The notes under the pieces are model-generated. The model was not told the DNA's origin and did no database searches. It worked only from the letters and a program-made list of their open reading frames with translations. From contig CANNEA010000009.1 in NCBI GenBank assembly GCA_947503525.1, positions 1 to 64,000 of the forward strand: 64,000 nt of DNA. The letters are read 5' to 3'. The number at the start of each line of letters is the position of its first letter. The stretch's first letter is position 1. The position numbers were made by a program, and so were the translations under genes. Origin of the DNA: an uncultured Carboxylicivirga sp. (GTDB taxonomy: Bacteria > Bacteroidota > Bacteroidia > Bacteroidales > Marinilabiliaceae). Positions 1-10,437 of the stretch are shown piece by piece.

Positions 1-338
1 GGAGTGCCGTTTACATCAACAGTGACTGTGGCGCCCTGAATCGCAAATAATCCATCGGTTGGTATTATTCCAAAGTTCACTTGAGTGGCTGCATTCATTG
101 TAATAAAAGCTACTTCACCGGTTCCTGAAACGACGCTTACCGTGCCAGTATGTGTTGACCAGCCGTATGCTTCAATTTCTACATTATAATCACCTTCGAA
201 TAACATGATGGAATACTGGCTTAGTCCTCCATCCCATGTTGCCTGCGTTGGAGTGCCGTTTACATCTACGGTCACCGTAGCACCCTGGATTGCAAATAAT
301 CCATCGGTTGGTATTATTCCAAAGTTAACTTGAGTGGA
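1..338. repeat. 249-bp tandem repeat inside the truncated secreted-protein gene
   Basis: Positions 1-88 and 250-337 are near-identical with an offset of exactly 249 bp, which is 83 codons and so in frame. Most differences are silent third-position changes. The second copy is cut by the window edge, so the total copy number is unknown. Confidence 0.8.
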
Positions 339-644
339 TTCGATTAATGTTACTGGTTCATTTTTATCAGTTCCATCAACAACAACCATTGCATCAACGA
401 TATCATCAAAACCATAAGCGTCAATCGAATAATTACAATTCGTTGATGTTACTGAATATGTAAACGAAACTTCACCATTTACATCAGTGGTTCCTGTTTG
501 TGTTTGAGTATCATCCGTAACGGAAACTGTTGCACCTTCAATTGGATCTGTTCCATCAGATATTGTAAAAGTTAAGGTTTGTCCAACCATACTTCCAATA
601 GCAAGAATGGCTGCAATCATAAACATTGTAAATCTCTTTTTCAT
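1..644 (-). CDS. Secreted tandem-repeat protein, C-terminal part beyond the window edge
   Basis: An open frame runs leftward from an ATG at 644 to the window edge without a stop, giving at least 214 residues. It begins with a signal peptide (MKKRFTMFMIAAILAIGSMVGQ region, cleavage near residue 22). Residues 23-100 look like an Ig-like or carboxypeptidase-regulatory-like beta-sandwich (the phrase DGTDPIEGATVSVTD is typical). An 83-residue unit with the phrase TQVNFGIIPTDGLFAIQGAT then follows and starts again before the edge. It lies downstream of two T9SS cargo genes on the same strand, so it is probably also an exported surface or adhesion protein. Its sorting tail, if any, is outside the window. 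The exact function is not recognisable. Confidence 0.75.
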   Translation of the reverse strand, partial: MKKRFTMFMIAAILAIGSMVGQTLTFTISDGTDPIEGATVSVTDDTQTQTGTTDVNGEVSFTYSVTSTNCNYSIDAYGFDDIVDAMVVVDGTDKNEPVTLIESTQVNFGIIPTDGLFAIQGATVTVDVNGTPTQATWDGGLSQYSIMLFEGDYNVEIEAYGWSTHTGTVSVVSGTGEVAFITMNAATQVNFGIIPTDGLFAIQGATVTVDVNGT

Positions 645-760
645 AGATATTTATTTAAATTAATAAATGATGATAAGGTTAGTGACTTGAGGTAATGGTG
701 GACAGAACCTAAACGATTCCATCCCTCCATTCCCTTTATCACCATTAAACTCTTTGTCTC

Positions 761-2716
761 TTAATTCTTAGTTATCTTAACCGTACTTACCTGCTTTTTA
801 GAATTGCTGACCATAAGCATGTAGATCCCTTTAGGTAAATCTGAAATATTAAGTTGAGTAATATTGTCTCCTTTTACAGATCTTAAGAGTCCACCAGCAA
901 TACTATAAACCTGCACCATCTCTACTGGATTTATCGATTCAACATAGATCAATCCATTGCTTGGATTGGGATATATATGTAAGAATGCATTCTCATTCCC
1001 AGCAATATTTGTAGCATCATCAGTTTCCATAGTTAAACTTTTTTCACTGGCACCAGCTCCCATCCAAATTCTACCATCATCAATGCTTAAATAGCCATCA
1101 GCCATCAGGACGTAATCGTACCAACCTTGCGGAATATCAAGTATGACAGCCTGGCCCGAAACATTAGTGGATAAGTCATAACTTTCTAAGCCATTATTAA
1201 GTGTTAATGATGCTCCCACAATAACATTTCCTGTCGCCTCATCGGTAATGGTAAACTGTACACTACTTGTTGCAAACTCAGGGGAGTTTAAATCATGACT
1301 CCAAATGTTAACATCGGTTCCATTGTCATCTTCTTCAATAACAAAAAGAGTGTTACCATTTACCACCATATCACTTACCTTCCCCCATGAAAAGTTTTCA
1401 TTTTCAGAACCTCTGTGCAACCAATAGTCAGCATCTGTAAAACCTTGAGAAATAATAACATTACCAGAAGGATCGCCACTTGCAATTGGCTCATCCCAAA
1501 CAGCATAAGCTATACCCTCAGGTACTCCAATCATACTCCTTAGTTCTTTTCCTCCTAAATCATCAACCAGAACAAATTCAGGGTTTTCAATATCGGTGCG
1601 AATGGCATAGATTCCTTGTGTTCCTCCAGTTGGGGTGGCCGTAAAGAATAACTTATTCCCACTTAACACCAAATTGTCAATCTCATCAGACACATCCTCT
1701 GCATTCATATTCATTACCAAAACATCATTTAAGCCTTTGATAACCGTAAGTTTTCTTAAGTCCATTTTAGATCCATTAATAATAGGATCGCCAATAGCAT
1801 AAATGCGATTATTACTCTGAAGAGGTGTTTCGTTATGAAAATTAGGTTCTGAAATTGAATTAATTACTGAGGTATTTGACTTAGAAATAACATCAAGGGG
1901 TAAAGACTCCCCACCAATGGCAACTTTGGTTACAAAGTAATTATCGTCCGTTACCATTAGGTTTCCCCATGCATACGTCTCACCTCCACTATTAACTACT
2001 AATGTAGCCGTTCCACCTCCAGCATTATAATCTACCTTAAAGATACTGGAGTAGTTACCTGATCCTCCGCCTTCCATATCGGCAATAAAATATAAGCTTT
2101 CGCCATAAACAGTACCCTCAAGCAGACCTTGATCATTACTATTACTCACTCTAATTCTTTTTAAAAAACCAACTTCTTGTCCTGTTTCATAAAACAATCC
2201 TCCATCTGTTGGTAAAGATTCATAGATTAAGGCTTCGCGACCTTTAAGATCATCCCATGCACCATATCCCATGTAGTAATACGATTCTTTATTCGCTCCA
2301 TAATCGGCACGAAGTACGTTTGTAATGGCAGGATTGTCAGCAGAGTGGCCACCGTCTAATACAAGTTCTGCTACTCCGCTATTGATTACTCGTAAATCAA
2401 CAGAACCGGCATCGCTAGTATTATTTCCGTAATAAAATCCCTTTTCTACGCCCTCCCAGGCAGCCAATTTAGAAGAGTTACCGTTTTCGAGAGTTTCAGC
2501 ATTTACAAACGTTGTTCCATCTAATGAATAGGAGATCACATCATTGGTTCCATTATTTAAGATATAGATTAAACCTCCTGAATAAGGTTTAACCTCAATC
2601 ACAGAACCGCTTTGAGTATGCAGCAAATCACTATTTTGTGTTGGCATCGTGACCTGTGCCATACCCATGCCATGCATAGTGATTATTAACAAGAGTGTGA
2701 ATAAAAGTTTTTTCAT
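761..2716 (-). CDS. T9SS type A sorting-domain protein, 651 aa
   Basis: This is a secreted protein with an N-terminal signal peptide (residues 1-20, ending GMGMAQ). The central region (about 25-485) is beta-rich and reads like a propeller-type repeat fold, with recurring phrases about every 50 residues, but no catalytic motif was recognised. Residues 486-570 form a carboxypeptidase-regulatory-like domain (VQFTITDEATGNVIVGASLTL). Residues 578-651 are a type A T9SS tail, with the YPNPSNG start, the PKGIYMLMV core and the basic KITKN end. It should cross the outer membrane by the type IX system and be attached to or released from the surface. It lies 64 bp downstream of the giant protease on the same strand, separated by a strong hairpin, and may be differentially expressed from it. 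The substrate is unknown. Confidence 0.85.
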   Translation of the reverse strand: MKKLLFTLLLIITMHGMGMAQVTMPTQNSDLLHTQSGSVIEVKPYSGGLIYILNNGTNDVISYSLDGTTFVNAETLENGNSSKLAAWEGVEKGFYYGNNTSDAGSVDLRVINSGVAELVLDGGHSADNPAITNVLRADYGANKESYYYMGYGAWDDLKGREALIYESLPTDGGLFYETGQEVGFLKRIRVSNSNDQGLLEGTVYGESLYFIADMEGGGSGNYSSIFKVDYNAGGGTATLVVNSGGETYAWGNLMVTDDNYFVTKVAIGGESLPLDVISKSNTSVINSISEPNFHNETPLQSNNRIYAIGDPIINGSKMDLRKLTVIKGLNDVLVMNMNAEDVSDEIDNLVLSGNKLFFTATPTGGTQGIYAIRTDIENPEFVLVDDLGGKELRSMIGVPEGIAYAVWDEPIASGDPSGNVIISQGFTDADYWLHRGSENENFSWGKVSDMVVNGNTLFVIEEDDNGTDVNIWSHDLNSPEFATSSVQFTITDEATGNVIVGASLTLNNGLESYDLSTNVSGQAVILDIPQGWYDYVLMADGYLSIDDGRIWMGAGASEKSLTMETDDATNIAGNENAFLHIYPNPSNGLIYVESINPVEMVQVYSIAGGLLRSVKGDNITQLNISDLPKGIYMLMVSNSKKQVSTVKITKN

Positions 2717-2747
2717 AATAAAAGTTTTAATGGTGAATAATTATTGT

Positions 2748-2773
2748 CCCCTTGCACCTAGCAGTGCAAGGGG
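2748..2773 (-). terminator. Strong hairpin between the protease and the 651-aa gene
   Basis: A perfect 10-bp stem (CCCCTTGCAC / GTGCAAGGGG) closes a 6-nt loop 8 bp after the protease stop codon. No run of T follows on the minus strand (ACAATAATTATT), so it may be a partial terminator, an RNA-processing site or a 3'-end stabiliser rather than a full intrinsic terminator. Confidence 0.55.
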
Positions 2774-2780
2774 CAAGTTT

Positions 2781-5700
2781 TTATTGTTTTGTTATTTTTT
2801 TAACTAAGATCTCATCTCCTGAATAGATTTTTAGTAAATACATCCCAGCATTATATTCAGACATGTTGATCGAGATCTCTCTCAGATCATTAATATTTGA
2901 ATTACTTCTAAGCATGTTTCCACTTATATCCAATAGTTGATATTTCGAAACCTCCACATCATTCACTTTTATGTGAAGCACGTCAATTACAGGGTTAGGA
3001 AATGTTCGAATTGCATTAGCTAACTCTTCGTTTATACCCGTACGATGCTCCACAAATACAGGGAAGCCCGTTTCTAATTTAGCCCCTTCTTCATCCTCAG
3101 CAGTCACACTTACATAGGTATAGCCAAGGTTTTTAGGAATAAATACCAAGGTATTGTCTGTATGCAGCATCTCCATCATTTCAGGATGTTGATAACTTAC
3201 TTTGTAGGTTAATGCTCCTCCATCAGGATTACTGATGTAATCATCTAAATCGATGATATATCCATCTTCGTTTTCAAGTGCAAATATTTGCTCACCTATT
3301 TCAGGTGCTTCTACAGGTGTCTGATTTACATTTATAACGTCCACAGTTAATTTAAACTGAGTAACATTACCGAAACTATCTTCACCTTCCACTATCATAC
3401 TGTGCTGTCCTGCAGCATCAAAATCAGGCGTAAATACAAATGCTATTTCGCTATCTTTTTGCTCGTAAGTAAAGTGAGGTTTATCCTCCAATACTTTAAG
3501 TGTAAAAACATCTCCTTCTTCATCCGAAGCAACAAGCGTATATAACAGTGTATCATTTTCCAGCATACTCTTGTTCACATCAAAACCATCAGCATATTGA
3601 GGACCTTTATTACGAGTTAATGATACAGGCAACTTCGTCTCTGGACTATATGGATCATTGGTTTTAAATACCACTGAAGCCAGGTTTAAGCCTTGCTGGG
3701 CAAATGCAGAATTAAAATCCAGAACCAGCTCTAGTTCTTCACCATGTGCAATACTTCCAGTGCTATTAGTATCTAAAATGCTCCATGGATTGCCCCCTGC
3801 CTCAATTTCTGCAGCTCGTGTTATCCAACCCATAGTGCCATAACCTTGCTCAGTAGTTTCGAACATATCACTGCCACTGCCAAAGTAATAGCGTTGATAA
3901 ACTTCCTCATTTCCACTATGAGTACCTTGTGGGTAGCCAATAAACTCATCAAATTGAAACTGCACGAAGAATTTCTCACCTGAAAAGAAGTATAGGTTTT
4001 CATCCAGTTCTATTGTAATGAGTTCTCCATTCGAAGAGGCAACATCAGCTATGTGATGATAACGTTGGGTGTACAACACTTCACATTCTAAGTAATCTTC
4101 TGAACCACCCAAGATGCTTACTTCAACATAAGAATCCAATACATCACCCCATGCATACCATGTCATCACATGAGATAGATTAAAACCCTCGGATGGCGCA
4201 AAGAAACCTGTTGCAGAAGTAAAGCTAATGGCACTACCTCCAAAACCAACATTACCGTTTGATGAAGTTACATTTTCATATTGCAGTACTTGATTAAAAT
4301 CATCATTATTGCTAGACACAGATTGCTTCAGAGAACTAACGTTTGTGTACTCCAGCTTACTTGCGTTTACCGAAGGCATAGATTGGGTAGTAACAGCAGC
4401 CTGTTTAGCCATATTTTCCATTGGACTTACATTACGCTCAAAGACTAAACTCACTTCGTAATCAAGTTGGGTTGATCCATTGTTATTATCTACAACAAAA
4501 GACCTACTCTCTTCATGCTCGTTGGTATCAGCATAAACATGCACTCCTTCCGATTGGATATTGAAAACAGGAGGTAATGTGAATATAGCCGACACCGGAA
4601 TTTTAATTGGACTGTCATCCAAATCACAATACACCAAAATGGTATCATTGATAAGCCCCTCCTCCATAGGTATTACTCTAAGGTTGAAGGTCTCTCTACT
4701 TAAAGGTTTTAGGGTGTAATTTATGCGCTTACGCGAAATATCTACCCATCCATCTTCAGCTGAGCCAGAACCAAATTTGGTATCATCACCCATTACGATA
4801 CCACTATTAAATCCATTCATCATCTTTACATTGTTGATAAAAAGATTTCGGGTACCCTGATTATTGAGCGTAAATTCAAAGTCATAACGTTTATAAGGAG
4901 ATATATACCCTTCATTGTCATGATCAATCATCATTAACTCACCAAGACTTAATGTATCAGTAACAACAATACTATCCTGTCCTATCACCTCAAGTGTAAC
5001 AGGTATGCTAAACTCAGGAGCATCTGGCGTATTATTCGAAAAGATCAACTGATCGGTATAAGTACCGCTGTAGATGGATTTAGCACTTAAGTGTACATCA
5101 AAATCTTGAGAACTTTGAGCGGCTACACTATAAGTTTCAAAAGGAATGAAGGTTATAACGGTTCCTTGCCTAATTACCCCGGTTGTACGGGCAGATACCT
5201 GAATACCCTTGGTTCCATCCTGATTTTCAATCCCAACCAAAGAACCATTGAGTATTATATAGGATAGTAGCTCATCTTCAAGCTCATAAAAATATTTGAT
5301 GGTTCCATTCTTAAGGATCCACACCTCTACAGAAAGCGGTTTACCACCTCCGTTGGAGCCCATGTCCTGATATCTCAGCACGAACTTATCATCATAAGCT
5401 TTGGTATAAATCCCTGACAAAGGGTAATAATCTGTATTTGATGGTCCATTAAACCCAAACATTGGGGCCAAATAACCATTGATACCAGCTTCATTTGGTA
5501 TAAAAAAACCTGGTCCCCACTCTCGTGTTAGCTGATCAGGCAGAAAAGTAATGACACCTGTAACTCCAACGTATAAAGTATCATACTTCTCACCGTAATA
5601 ACTAACTTCATAAGGCATTGGAACCGTCATCCAGAAAGTAGACGGATCTAAAACATTGCTTGGTGTTTCTAGTTTCGATCCTGTTTCAACTACGTCAGTT

Positions 5701-8700
5701 CTGGTATAATAAGTCGACTCCAGGCCGTGCTCAATGGTATATGTATAATCTACAGCGGCACTTTGAGATTCATATCCATTTGGTAATACCTGCATCCACT
5801 CATTACCACCAGGAGTTACTATCATATCATTTAACCCGGTATTATTAATGGTCACGTTTACAATTTCTGATTGACCTTGCTGTATAGTGCTGATTATTTC
5901 ATTTTGATCAGCAGAAATAATAGGTGCTTCTACCACATTACATTTCACATCAATCTGATAGGTATCTCCGCCATCCGTGGTAAATGTGAGGATGTCATTT
6001 TTTTCACCCAGCTCTTCTGCAACAACTGTAATGGTATAATCAGCAAAGGTGCCCGGTCTCAACTCTACCGGCATATAGCCTTCTACAGTAAACAGCTCAT
6101 TGTTAAAAGACATTGATTCGAATCGGCCAATGGCCTTACCATCATTTCCTATTCGTAAGTCGATAGTTTGAACTGCGCCTTGAAATACATCACCGAAATC
6201 CAACTCTGGTTGGTTAAAAGTAAATTCTGCTAAGCCACCCTGAGTGATGTTCATTGCTATGGTATGTGTCACCGGATTATTAATCGGATCATTACTAACA
6301 ATATTAATTCGCTCTTCAAAGTCAGCCACATAAAGTTCTTCGGTACTTCCGGTATAGCTAATAGTAACAGATTCACCAACACTAACCGTACCATAAGGAT
6401 TTGTAATTTCAGCTATTACTCCAAATCCTGGATTTTTGAAAAAGATCTGCTTGCCCGTTGCAGGGAAAATACCTTCAATAAATGGATGTATACCTTTAGT
6501 ACCATAACCATTCAATACTAAGCGATCATCAACATCATTATCTTCAATCATGATTAGTGTACTGGCACGATTAAAACCCGGAGGACGTGTGCCTAAGATT
6601 TCGCCCAAATCTTTATAATTTAAGTCAATATCTCCATTCTGGTGTAGTACAATCTGGAAGGTGATGTTCTCATCCAGCCAGCCAATACCTCCAGGAATAT
6701 TATTATCATAGAAGTAGCTACCGTGAATAACATCCTGATATTGAATAATAAATTTCCCTGGAAACTTTTGATAAAGTATCTTACCTCCATCATTTAAGTT
6801 AAATGGCATACCCCAGGCTGAAATCAGCTTGCTGGGCTGAGCTGGATTTTTATATCCTGCAGGCCTAGCATTAAACCACCCGTTTTTAGCCATTGAAACA
6901 GCACCTTGAGTTGTTATATAGCAGGTATCGTACTCGCTACCAAAATATGGAAATGAAAACCCAAGTAGTACATCTTTAAAAATAACGCTACCGTCCAAGC
7001 GAAAATGATCAGTTATATCTACACCTGTATTTTGAATATCAATCCATTCAAAAGCCTCTTGACCATTTGCTGCCTCTTTGTGATTACCGATATAACCAAA
7101 CTTATGAATTGAATTCGGATCGAAATCAGGCATATTAGATCCATCAGCAAATTTTGGAATATAATAACGTAGAGGGTAATCACCTTCATTTGTTAAAGTG
7201 AACTCCCCAGAAAAGCCATCACCTAAAACCAAATCAGAAAATTGACCAATTGGTGGAGTAACCAAAGCTTTGGCTGGCTTAGTACCTGCACCGTACAGAT
7301 AAAAGACATGTTGATCACCGTCTGAATTTAGTATGGTGACTTTTGAATTAATAGGCCCTACCTTACTCGGTGTAAAATAAAACTCCAAAATTGAAGACCG
7401 CTCACCAGGAATAACTCTTGGCATAGCTCCTATTAGACTGAAATCTTCATCTTCAATGATAATTTCCAATGGTCCGCTGTCATCACCAAAAGCTCCTAAA
7501 CCATTATTAAAAATAGTAATCTGCTCAGTTTTATTTTCGCCAATGAAAACATTACCAAAGTTTACTATATCAGTACTTTCAATTTGATGCGTCTGCCCTG
7601 TTACTGAAAAATCCAATTCAAGCGTTTTCCAATTCTCAGCGTACCCTTCACCAAAGATATCCACATCACTTCGGTAATCACCATTAATGAGTTGACTGGC
7701 ATTAATCGTTAGGTCTATCACTGTACTTTCATCCGGTTTTAAGTAACCCGAACTTGGCGATAATTTGAGGTAAGTATCCAACTCAACTAATTCATTCAAG
7801 GCTATTACATCCCAAACTTTTGTATAATCGTAATACACATCTCTAAGCAGGTCCCATGTTTCACCCTGATCATTACTAATGTACTGATGATCAGTAGAAC
7901 CCATAGTCAAACCTTGTGATCCAAGGAAAGGATATTTGTTGCCCGGTGGAACATGAAATACGATAAAAAATTCATCGCCCTGCTCAAAAAACATTTGCTT
8001 ATCAAAATCAATGGCTTGGAAAAATGGTCCTGAACTTTCAGCGTAAAATGTTTGGGTATGTATTAAGCGAGCTGACTTAATATCTCCTCCTTCATATACT
8101 TCAACATATAAATGCTCATCAGGAGCTTCATCAAAGAAAAGACCTACCTCAACTCCTGTTAGGTTCCAACCCACTGGATTAAAAATCTCAAAATGAACGG
8201 CAGACGAATTAGGAAGATCCTTATTAGTTTCACCTATTGCAGCCAAGGTCTGTGTTAACAAAGCAGCATCAAAATAATGCATGTAGCGATTCTCAGGCCT
8301 TTGAGCATAAAGTGAAATATCTGCCTCACCCTCTACTTTATAATCTTCAATAGCTGGAATGGTTACATTGTTCACATTGAGCTTATAAGGCGCTCTTGTC
8401 TCCAATGTAGAATAAATATCAACATTACCCACATGGTGTGCTTTTGTATCCCATTTAAGTAAGCCCTCGCCTGTATTTGTAATCGTAAAACTCTGGTTCG
8501 AAATCGTATCAACCTGCACATCAATATCAAACTCAAGTCTTTCCGGAGAAATCTGAATCTGAGGTCCATTATTTGTTTGGACCTCTATAATGGTTGATAA
8601 ATCCGATTCATTCCCCCAACGATCGATTGCAGTGACAGCAACATAATATTTGATACTTGGCGAAATATCGCGTAATTCATAATTAAAGGTATCTCCTGCA

Positions 8701-10421
8701 TTTAGGTTGGAGTTGAAGCGCTTGCTTTCAACTTCACCAACATTTGAGGCATCAAATAAGTGCTTAGAATAATAGATTTTGAAATATCTCGGCTGATCAT
8801 CATCTTCATCAACTGGTACCGTCCATGAAAAATAGGCGAAGGTACTTGAGGCTCCTTCATTTGTAAAATCAGTAATTACATCCGGGGCAATTCCGTTATC
8901 TTGTTGTAAGGCCAAATAGGCGTCAACTCCCCCCAATCCAACTTTTCCATCGTAGTCCAGATTAACAGCCATAGTGTCTAGCACATTAACCCCACTTAAA
9001 AGACGCGACCAAAGCATCTCTTTATCAAATTCAGCCCCTTTATATTCAGAAACAATCAAGCCGGCAACCCCGGACACATGCGGACAGGCCATTGATGTAC
9101 CATCGTAAAATCCATACTTATTATCCGGCAAAGTGCTTAGTACGCCATAATTCTGCGAATTGTCAACATTACCACCCGGAGCACTTATATCTATCCAATC
9201 GCCATAATTGGTATAAGGCACCACTTCATTATCCTTGCCTGTTGCTGCAACGGCTATAACATTTTCGTAACAACCTGGCCAATATTTGGCTTCGTGTCCA
9301 TTATTACCTGAAGCAAACAATACTACTCCACCTTTCATTGGGCTATTTTCGAATTGTCCCGCTTCCTCAATAAAATAGTCAATGGCATCTAAAATGGATT
9401 GCTCATAAATATCTGGTTCATTCCAGCCCCAACTATTCTGCGCTATTACCGCACCATTATCAGCGGCATATACAAAAGCTGCTTCAGCGCTACCTCCAGC
9501 ACTTTCTGACATGATCATACACGACATGATGCGTACACCATCATCATTTCCAGAACCTCCTGCAACACCCGCTACTCCAATACCATTATTATTAACGGCA
9601 GCAACTGTTCCTGCAACATGCGTTCCATGCGGTAAGGCTTTGACATCCCCTTCCATATTCACAAAATCAAAACCATAGATATCATCTATATAGCCGTTTC
9701 CATCACTATCCTCACCAGGCGTGCCATTTAATTCAGCTTCATTCACCCACATATTGGCCGCTAAATCTTCGTGTTTATAATCCACTCCCTGGTCAATTAC
9801 TGCAACGATGACATCAGGATGACCTACTTGTTTTTCCCATGCCTTTAGCAAATTAATGTCAGCACCGGAAGTACCTGGATTGTCTTCCGTATTGTGGTAG
9901 TGCCACTGCTCATCAAAACGAGGGTCATTATAAGGAGATGTAGTTGTATTTTTCAAAGCGCTACTTGCCTCACTATTCACCTCTTTAATTGAATAGGGTA
10001 CTAAACTTTTTTCGTAAAATGGCTCGGCCAAGTCTATTTCCTGAATATTGCCATAGGCCTTAACTATCTTTTGTATATCTTCTTCTGATTCAACCTTAAT
10101 AGTGTACCACAAATGCAAGCCATGCTTACGATGACGTGCATCAAACTTTGGAGAATATGGGAAAAGGCGCTCCATTTGAACAGCCTGATATTGGAAATTA
10201 AGCATATCTATTTTTTCAATACCTACGCTTGAATAACCACTAACTGTTGATGATTTTAAACCTCCAGAAGAGACTACTAATTCAGGTTTGAGCTTAACTT
10301 TTAAGGCACCTTTCAACACACCATTATTGTATGTCTGTATATCCTGAGCTAATATATTAGAACCAAGTAAACTTAGTACTAGTAATAATAAATAGGCTTT
10401 AAGTTGTATAGCTTTATTCAT
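2781..10421 (-). CDS. Giant S8 (subtilisin-like) serine protease with T9SS sorting domain
   Basis: This is a 2546-aa exported protease. The signal peptide is residues 1-25 (ending ILAQ), and a propeptide-like region runs to about 195. The S8 catalytic domain (about 200-510) has all triad residues: Asp210 in VIVAVIDQGVD, His265 in HGTHVAG and Ser443 in GTSMACPHVSG. The oxyanion Asn373 is in ASGNNG. A D-rich metal-binding-type loop (DSDGNGYIDD, 238-247) precedes the His, as in many subtilases. A fibronectin-III-like module (about 515-620) and a long series of choice-of-anchor and ASPM/Hydin-like beta-sandwich modules follow. Cadherin-like segments lie near 2300-2440, and the T9SS tail is from about 2472 (RTFPNPV to KKITKQ). 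Likely role: extracellular or cell-surface protein degradation. A 46-codon ORF ends 16 bp upstream. Confidence 0.93.
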   Translation of the reverse strand: MNKAIQLKAYLLLLVLSLLGSNILAQDIQTYNNGVLKGALKVKLKPELVVSSGGLKSSTVSGYSSVGIEKIDMLNFQYQAVQMERLFPYSPKFDARHRKHGLHLWYTIKVESEEDIQKIVKAYGNIQEIDLAEPFYEKSLVPYSIKEVNSEASSALKNTTTSPYNDPRFDEQWHYHNTEDNPGTSGADINLLKAWEKQVGHPDVIVAVIDQGVDYKHEDLAANMWVNEAELNGTPGEDSDGNGYIDDIYGFDFVNMEGDVKALPHGTHVAGTVAAVNNNGIGVAGVAGGSGNDDGVRIMSCMIMSESAGGSAEAAFVYAADNGAVIAQNSWGWNEPDIYEQSILDAIDYFIEEAGQFENSPMKGGVVLFASGNNGHEAKYWPGCYENVIAVAATGKDNEVVPYTNYGDWIDISAPGGNVDNSQNYGVLSTLPDNKYGFYDGTSMACPHVSGVAGLIVSEYKGAEFDKEMLWSRLLSGVNVLDTMAVNLDYDGKVGLGGVDAYLALQQDNGIAPDVITDFTNEGASSTFAYFSWTVPVDEDDDQPRYFKIYYSKHLFDASNVGEVESKRFNSNLNAGDTFNYELRDISPSIKYYVAVTAIDRWGNESDLSTIIEVQTNNGPQIQISPERLEFDIDVQVDTISNQSFTITNTGEGLLKWDTKAHHVGNVDIYSTLETRAPYKLNVNNVTIPAIEDYKVEGEADISLYAQRPENRYMHYFDAALLTQTLAAIGETNKDLPNSSAVHFEIFNPVGWNLTGVEVGLFFDEAPDEHLYVEVYEGGDIKSARLIHTQTFYAESSGPFFQAIDFDKQMFFEQGDEFFIVFHVPPGNKYPFLGSQGLTMGSTDHQYISNDQGETWDLLRDVYYDYTKVWDVIALNELVELDTYLKLSPSSGYLKPDESTVIDLTINASQLINGDYRSDVDIFGEGYAENWKTLELDFSVTGQTHQIESTDIVNFGNVFIGENKTEQITIFNNGLGAFGDDSGPLEIIIEDEDFSLIGAMPRVIPGERSSILEFYFTPSKVGPINSKVTILNSDGDQHVFYLYGAGTKPAKALVTPPIGQFSDLVLGDGFSGEFTLTNEGDYPLRYYIPKFADGSNMPDFDPNSIHKFGYIGNHKEAANGQEAFEWIDIQNTGVDITDHFRLDGSVIFKDVLLGFSFPYFGSEYDTCYITTQGAVSMAKNGWFNARPAGYKNPAQPSKLISAWGMPFNLNDGGKILYQKFPGKFIIQYQDVIHGSYFYDNNIPGGIGWLDENITFQIVLHQNGDIDLNYKDLGEILGTRPPGFNRASTLIMIEDNDVDDRLVLNGYGTKGIHPFIEGIFPATGKQIFFKNPGFGVIAEITNPYGTVSVGESVTISYTGSTEELYVADFEERINIVSNDPINNPVTHTIAMNITQGGLAEFTFNQPELDFGDVFQGAVQTIDLRIGNDGKAIGRFESMSFNNELFTVEGYMPVELRPGTFADYTITVVAEELGEKNDILTFTTDGGDTYQIDVKCNVVEAPIISADQNEIISTIQQGQSEIVNVTINNTGLNDMIVTPGGNEWMQVLPNGYESQSAAVDYTYTIEHGLESTYYTRTDVVETGSKLETPSNVLDPSTFWMTVPMPYEVSYYGEKYDTLYVGVTGVITFLPDQLTREWGPGFFIPNEAGINGYLAPMFGFNGPSNTDYYPLSGIYTKAYDDKFVLRYQDMGSNGGGKPLSVEVWILKNGTIKYFYELEDELLSYIILNGSLVGIENQDGTKGIQVSARTTGVIRQGTVITFIPFETYSVAAQSSQDFDVHLSAKSIYSGTYTDQLIFSNNTPDAPEFSIPVTLEVIGQDSIVVTDTLSLGELMMIDHDNEGYISPYKRYDFEFTLNNQGTRNLFINNVKMMNGFNSGIVMGDDTKFGSGSAEDGWVDISRKRINYTLKPLSRETFNLRVIPMEEGLINDTILVYCDLDDSPIKIPVSAIFTLPPVFNIQSEGVHVYADTNEHEESRSFVVDNNNGSTQLDYEVSLVFERNVSPMENMAKQAAVTTQSMPSVNASKLEYTNVSSLKQSVSSNNDDFNQVLQYENVTSSNGNVGFGGSAISFTSATGFFAPSEGFNLSHVMTWYAWGDVLDSYVEVSILGGSEDYLECEVLYTQRYHHIADVASSNGELITIELDENLYFFSGEKFFVQFQFDEFIGYPQGTHSGNEEVYQRYYFGSGSDMFETTEQGYGTMGWITRAAEIEAGGNPWSILDTNSTGSIAHGEELELVLDFNSAFAQQGLNLASVVFKTNDPYSPETKLPVSLTRNKGPQYADGFDVNKSMLENDTLLYTLVASDEEGDVFTLKVLEDKPHFTYEQKDSEIAFVFTPDFDAAGQHSMIVEGEDSFGNVTQFKLTVDVINVNQTPVEAPEIGEQIFALENEDGYIIDLDDYISNPDGGALTYKVSYQHPEMMEMLHTDNTLVFIPKNLGYTYVSVTAEDEEGAKLETGFPVFVEHRTGINEELANAIRTFPNPVIDVLHIKVNDVEVSKYQLLDISGNMLRSNSNINDLREISINMSEYNAGMYLLKIYSGDEILVKKITKQ

Positions 10422-10437
10422 GTTAATTGGGATTTGT

